Shown: positions 36,351 through 36,411 of the stretch, piece by piece
Numbering within the stretch: position 1 is the first letter of the stretch
Layout of the letters: each line of letters begins with the position of its first letter
NCBI GenBank assembly: GCA_002238705.1
Contig: MPMW01000014.1
Location: forward strand, 1-36,411
Source of the DNA: Acidobacteria bacterium bin61
Lineage (GTDB): Bacteria > Acidobacteriota > Vicinamibacteria > Marinacidobacterales > Marinacidobacteraceae
Reading direction: 5' to 3'
Length of the DNA: 36,411 bases
The notes under the pieces: model-generated
Databases searched by the model: none
What the model was told of the DNA's origin: nothing
Seen by the model: only the letters and a program-made list of their open reading frames with translations
Position numbers and translations under genes: made by a program

Positions 36351-36411
36351 TCAGCGGCTGCTGGCCGCGTCGTCGGTTTCTTCCTCCGGCGTGTGCGCCC
36401 GGAACCAGGTG
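36351..36411 (-). CDS. Possible C-terminal end of a gene running off the window
   Basis: On the minus strand an open frame enters from the right edge and stops with TGA at 36351-36353. The visible end reads TWFRAHTPEEETDDAASSR, an acidic, Ser/Ala-rich tail typical of real protein ends. It is only 19 codons, so the call rests on residue composition alone; no family can be named. Confidence 0.3.
   Translation of the reverse strand, partial: TWFRAHTPEEETDDAASSR

Overview
The window is high-GC DNA, densely packed with genes on both strands. It comes from a Gram-negative (diderm) bacterium, as shown by a TolC-type outer-membrane channel, a tripartite RND pump, a probable lipoprotein and several signal peptides. 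Codon use is uniformly G/C-ending and GTG/TTG starts are frequent. I see no rRNA, tRNA, complete insertion sequence, phage or CRISPR array. The phylum cannot be fixed from what I see; an Acidobacteriota-like or other environmental, probably saline or sediment, heterotroph would fit, but that is a guess.

Layout, left to right. (1) 77-2116 (-) is a membrane pyrophosphatase with the K+-dependent motif and a glutamate placement that suggests Na+ pumping. It diverges from a (+) run of a secreted NHL-type beta-propeller, an NSS-family Na+ symporter and an AGCS-family Na+ symporter (2423-6066). (2) A 390-base gene-free stretch (6067-6456) carries at least six inverted repeats and leads into a bacterial SLC12-like (cation-chloride cotransporter type) permease (6457-8724). 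(3) 8900-13921 (-) is an envelope cluster, read from high to low coordinates: a lipoprotein that looks like an M48 metalloprotease without its zinc motif, a site-2-protease homologue with CBS domains, a NimA-like flavoprotein, a VKOR-DsbA disulfide-forming fusion and a DUF1761 membrane protein. (4) 14010-21441 (-) is a respiratory complex I operon, nuoABCDHIJKN, followed by a ferredoxin gene. It lacks nuoE, F, G, L and M here, and four inverted repeats lie between nuoH and nuoI. (5) 21570-29026 (+) holds a TIGR04283-type glycosyltransferase, a small secreted Cys-containing protein, and a CusC-CusB-CusA-like Cu(I)/Ag(I) efflux system whose CusB carries three tandem copies of the N-terminal Met-triad metal-binding module. 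(6) 29087-33191 has two unknown proteins that overlap tail to tail, an octaheme cytochrome c of the hydroxylamine oxidoreductase family that seems to lack the P460 cross-linking tyrosine, and an acyltransferase-3 membrane protein. (7) 33197-35473 (-) is a MaeB-type malic enzyme with a phosphotransacetylase-like domain. (8) 35721-36295 (+) is a MazE/MazF-like toxin-antitoxin pair with an A/T-rich promoter and a possibly leaderless mRNA. The right edge may hold the end of one more (-) gene.

The genes suggest a sodium-linked energy economy (Na+-type pyrophosphatase, NSS, AGCS, perhaps the SLC12-like carrier), a proton- or Na+-pumping complex I core that may take electrons from ferredoxin, a periplasm with its own disulfide-forming and proteolytic machinery, copper/silver export, and a periplasmic multiheme enzyme probably acting on nitrogen oxyanions or hydroxylamine. 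The most unusual signals are the triplicated CusB metal-binding module, the Phe-for-Tyr HAO-family protein with a linked unknown membrane protein, the reduced nuo operon with a ferredoxin, the zinc-site-less M48-like lipoprotein coupled to a site-2 protease, and the palindrome-filled intergenic regions.
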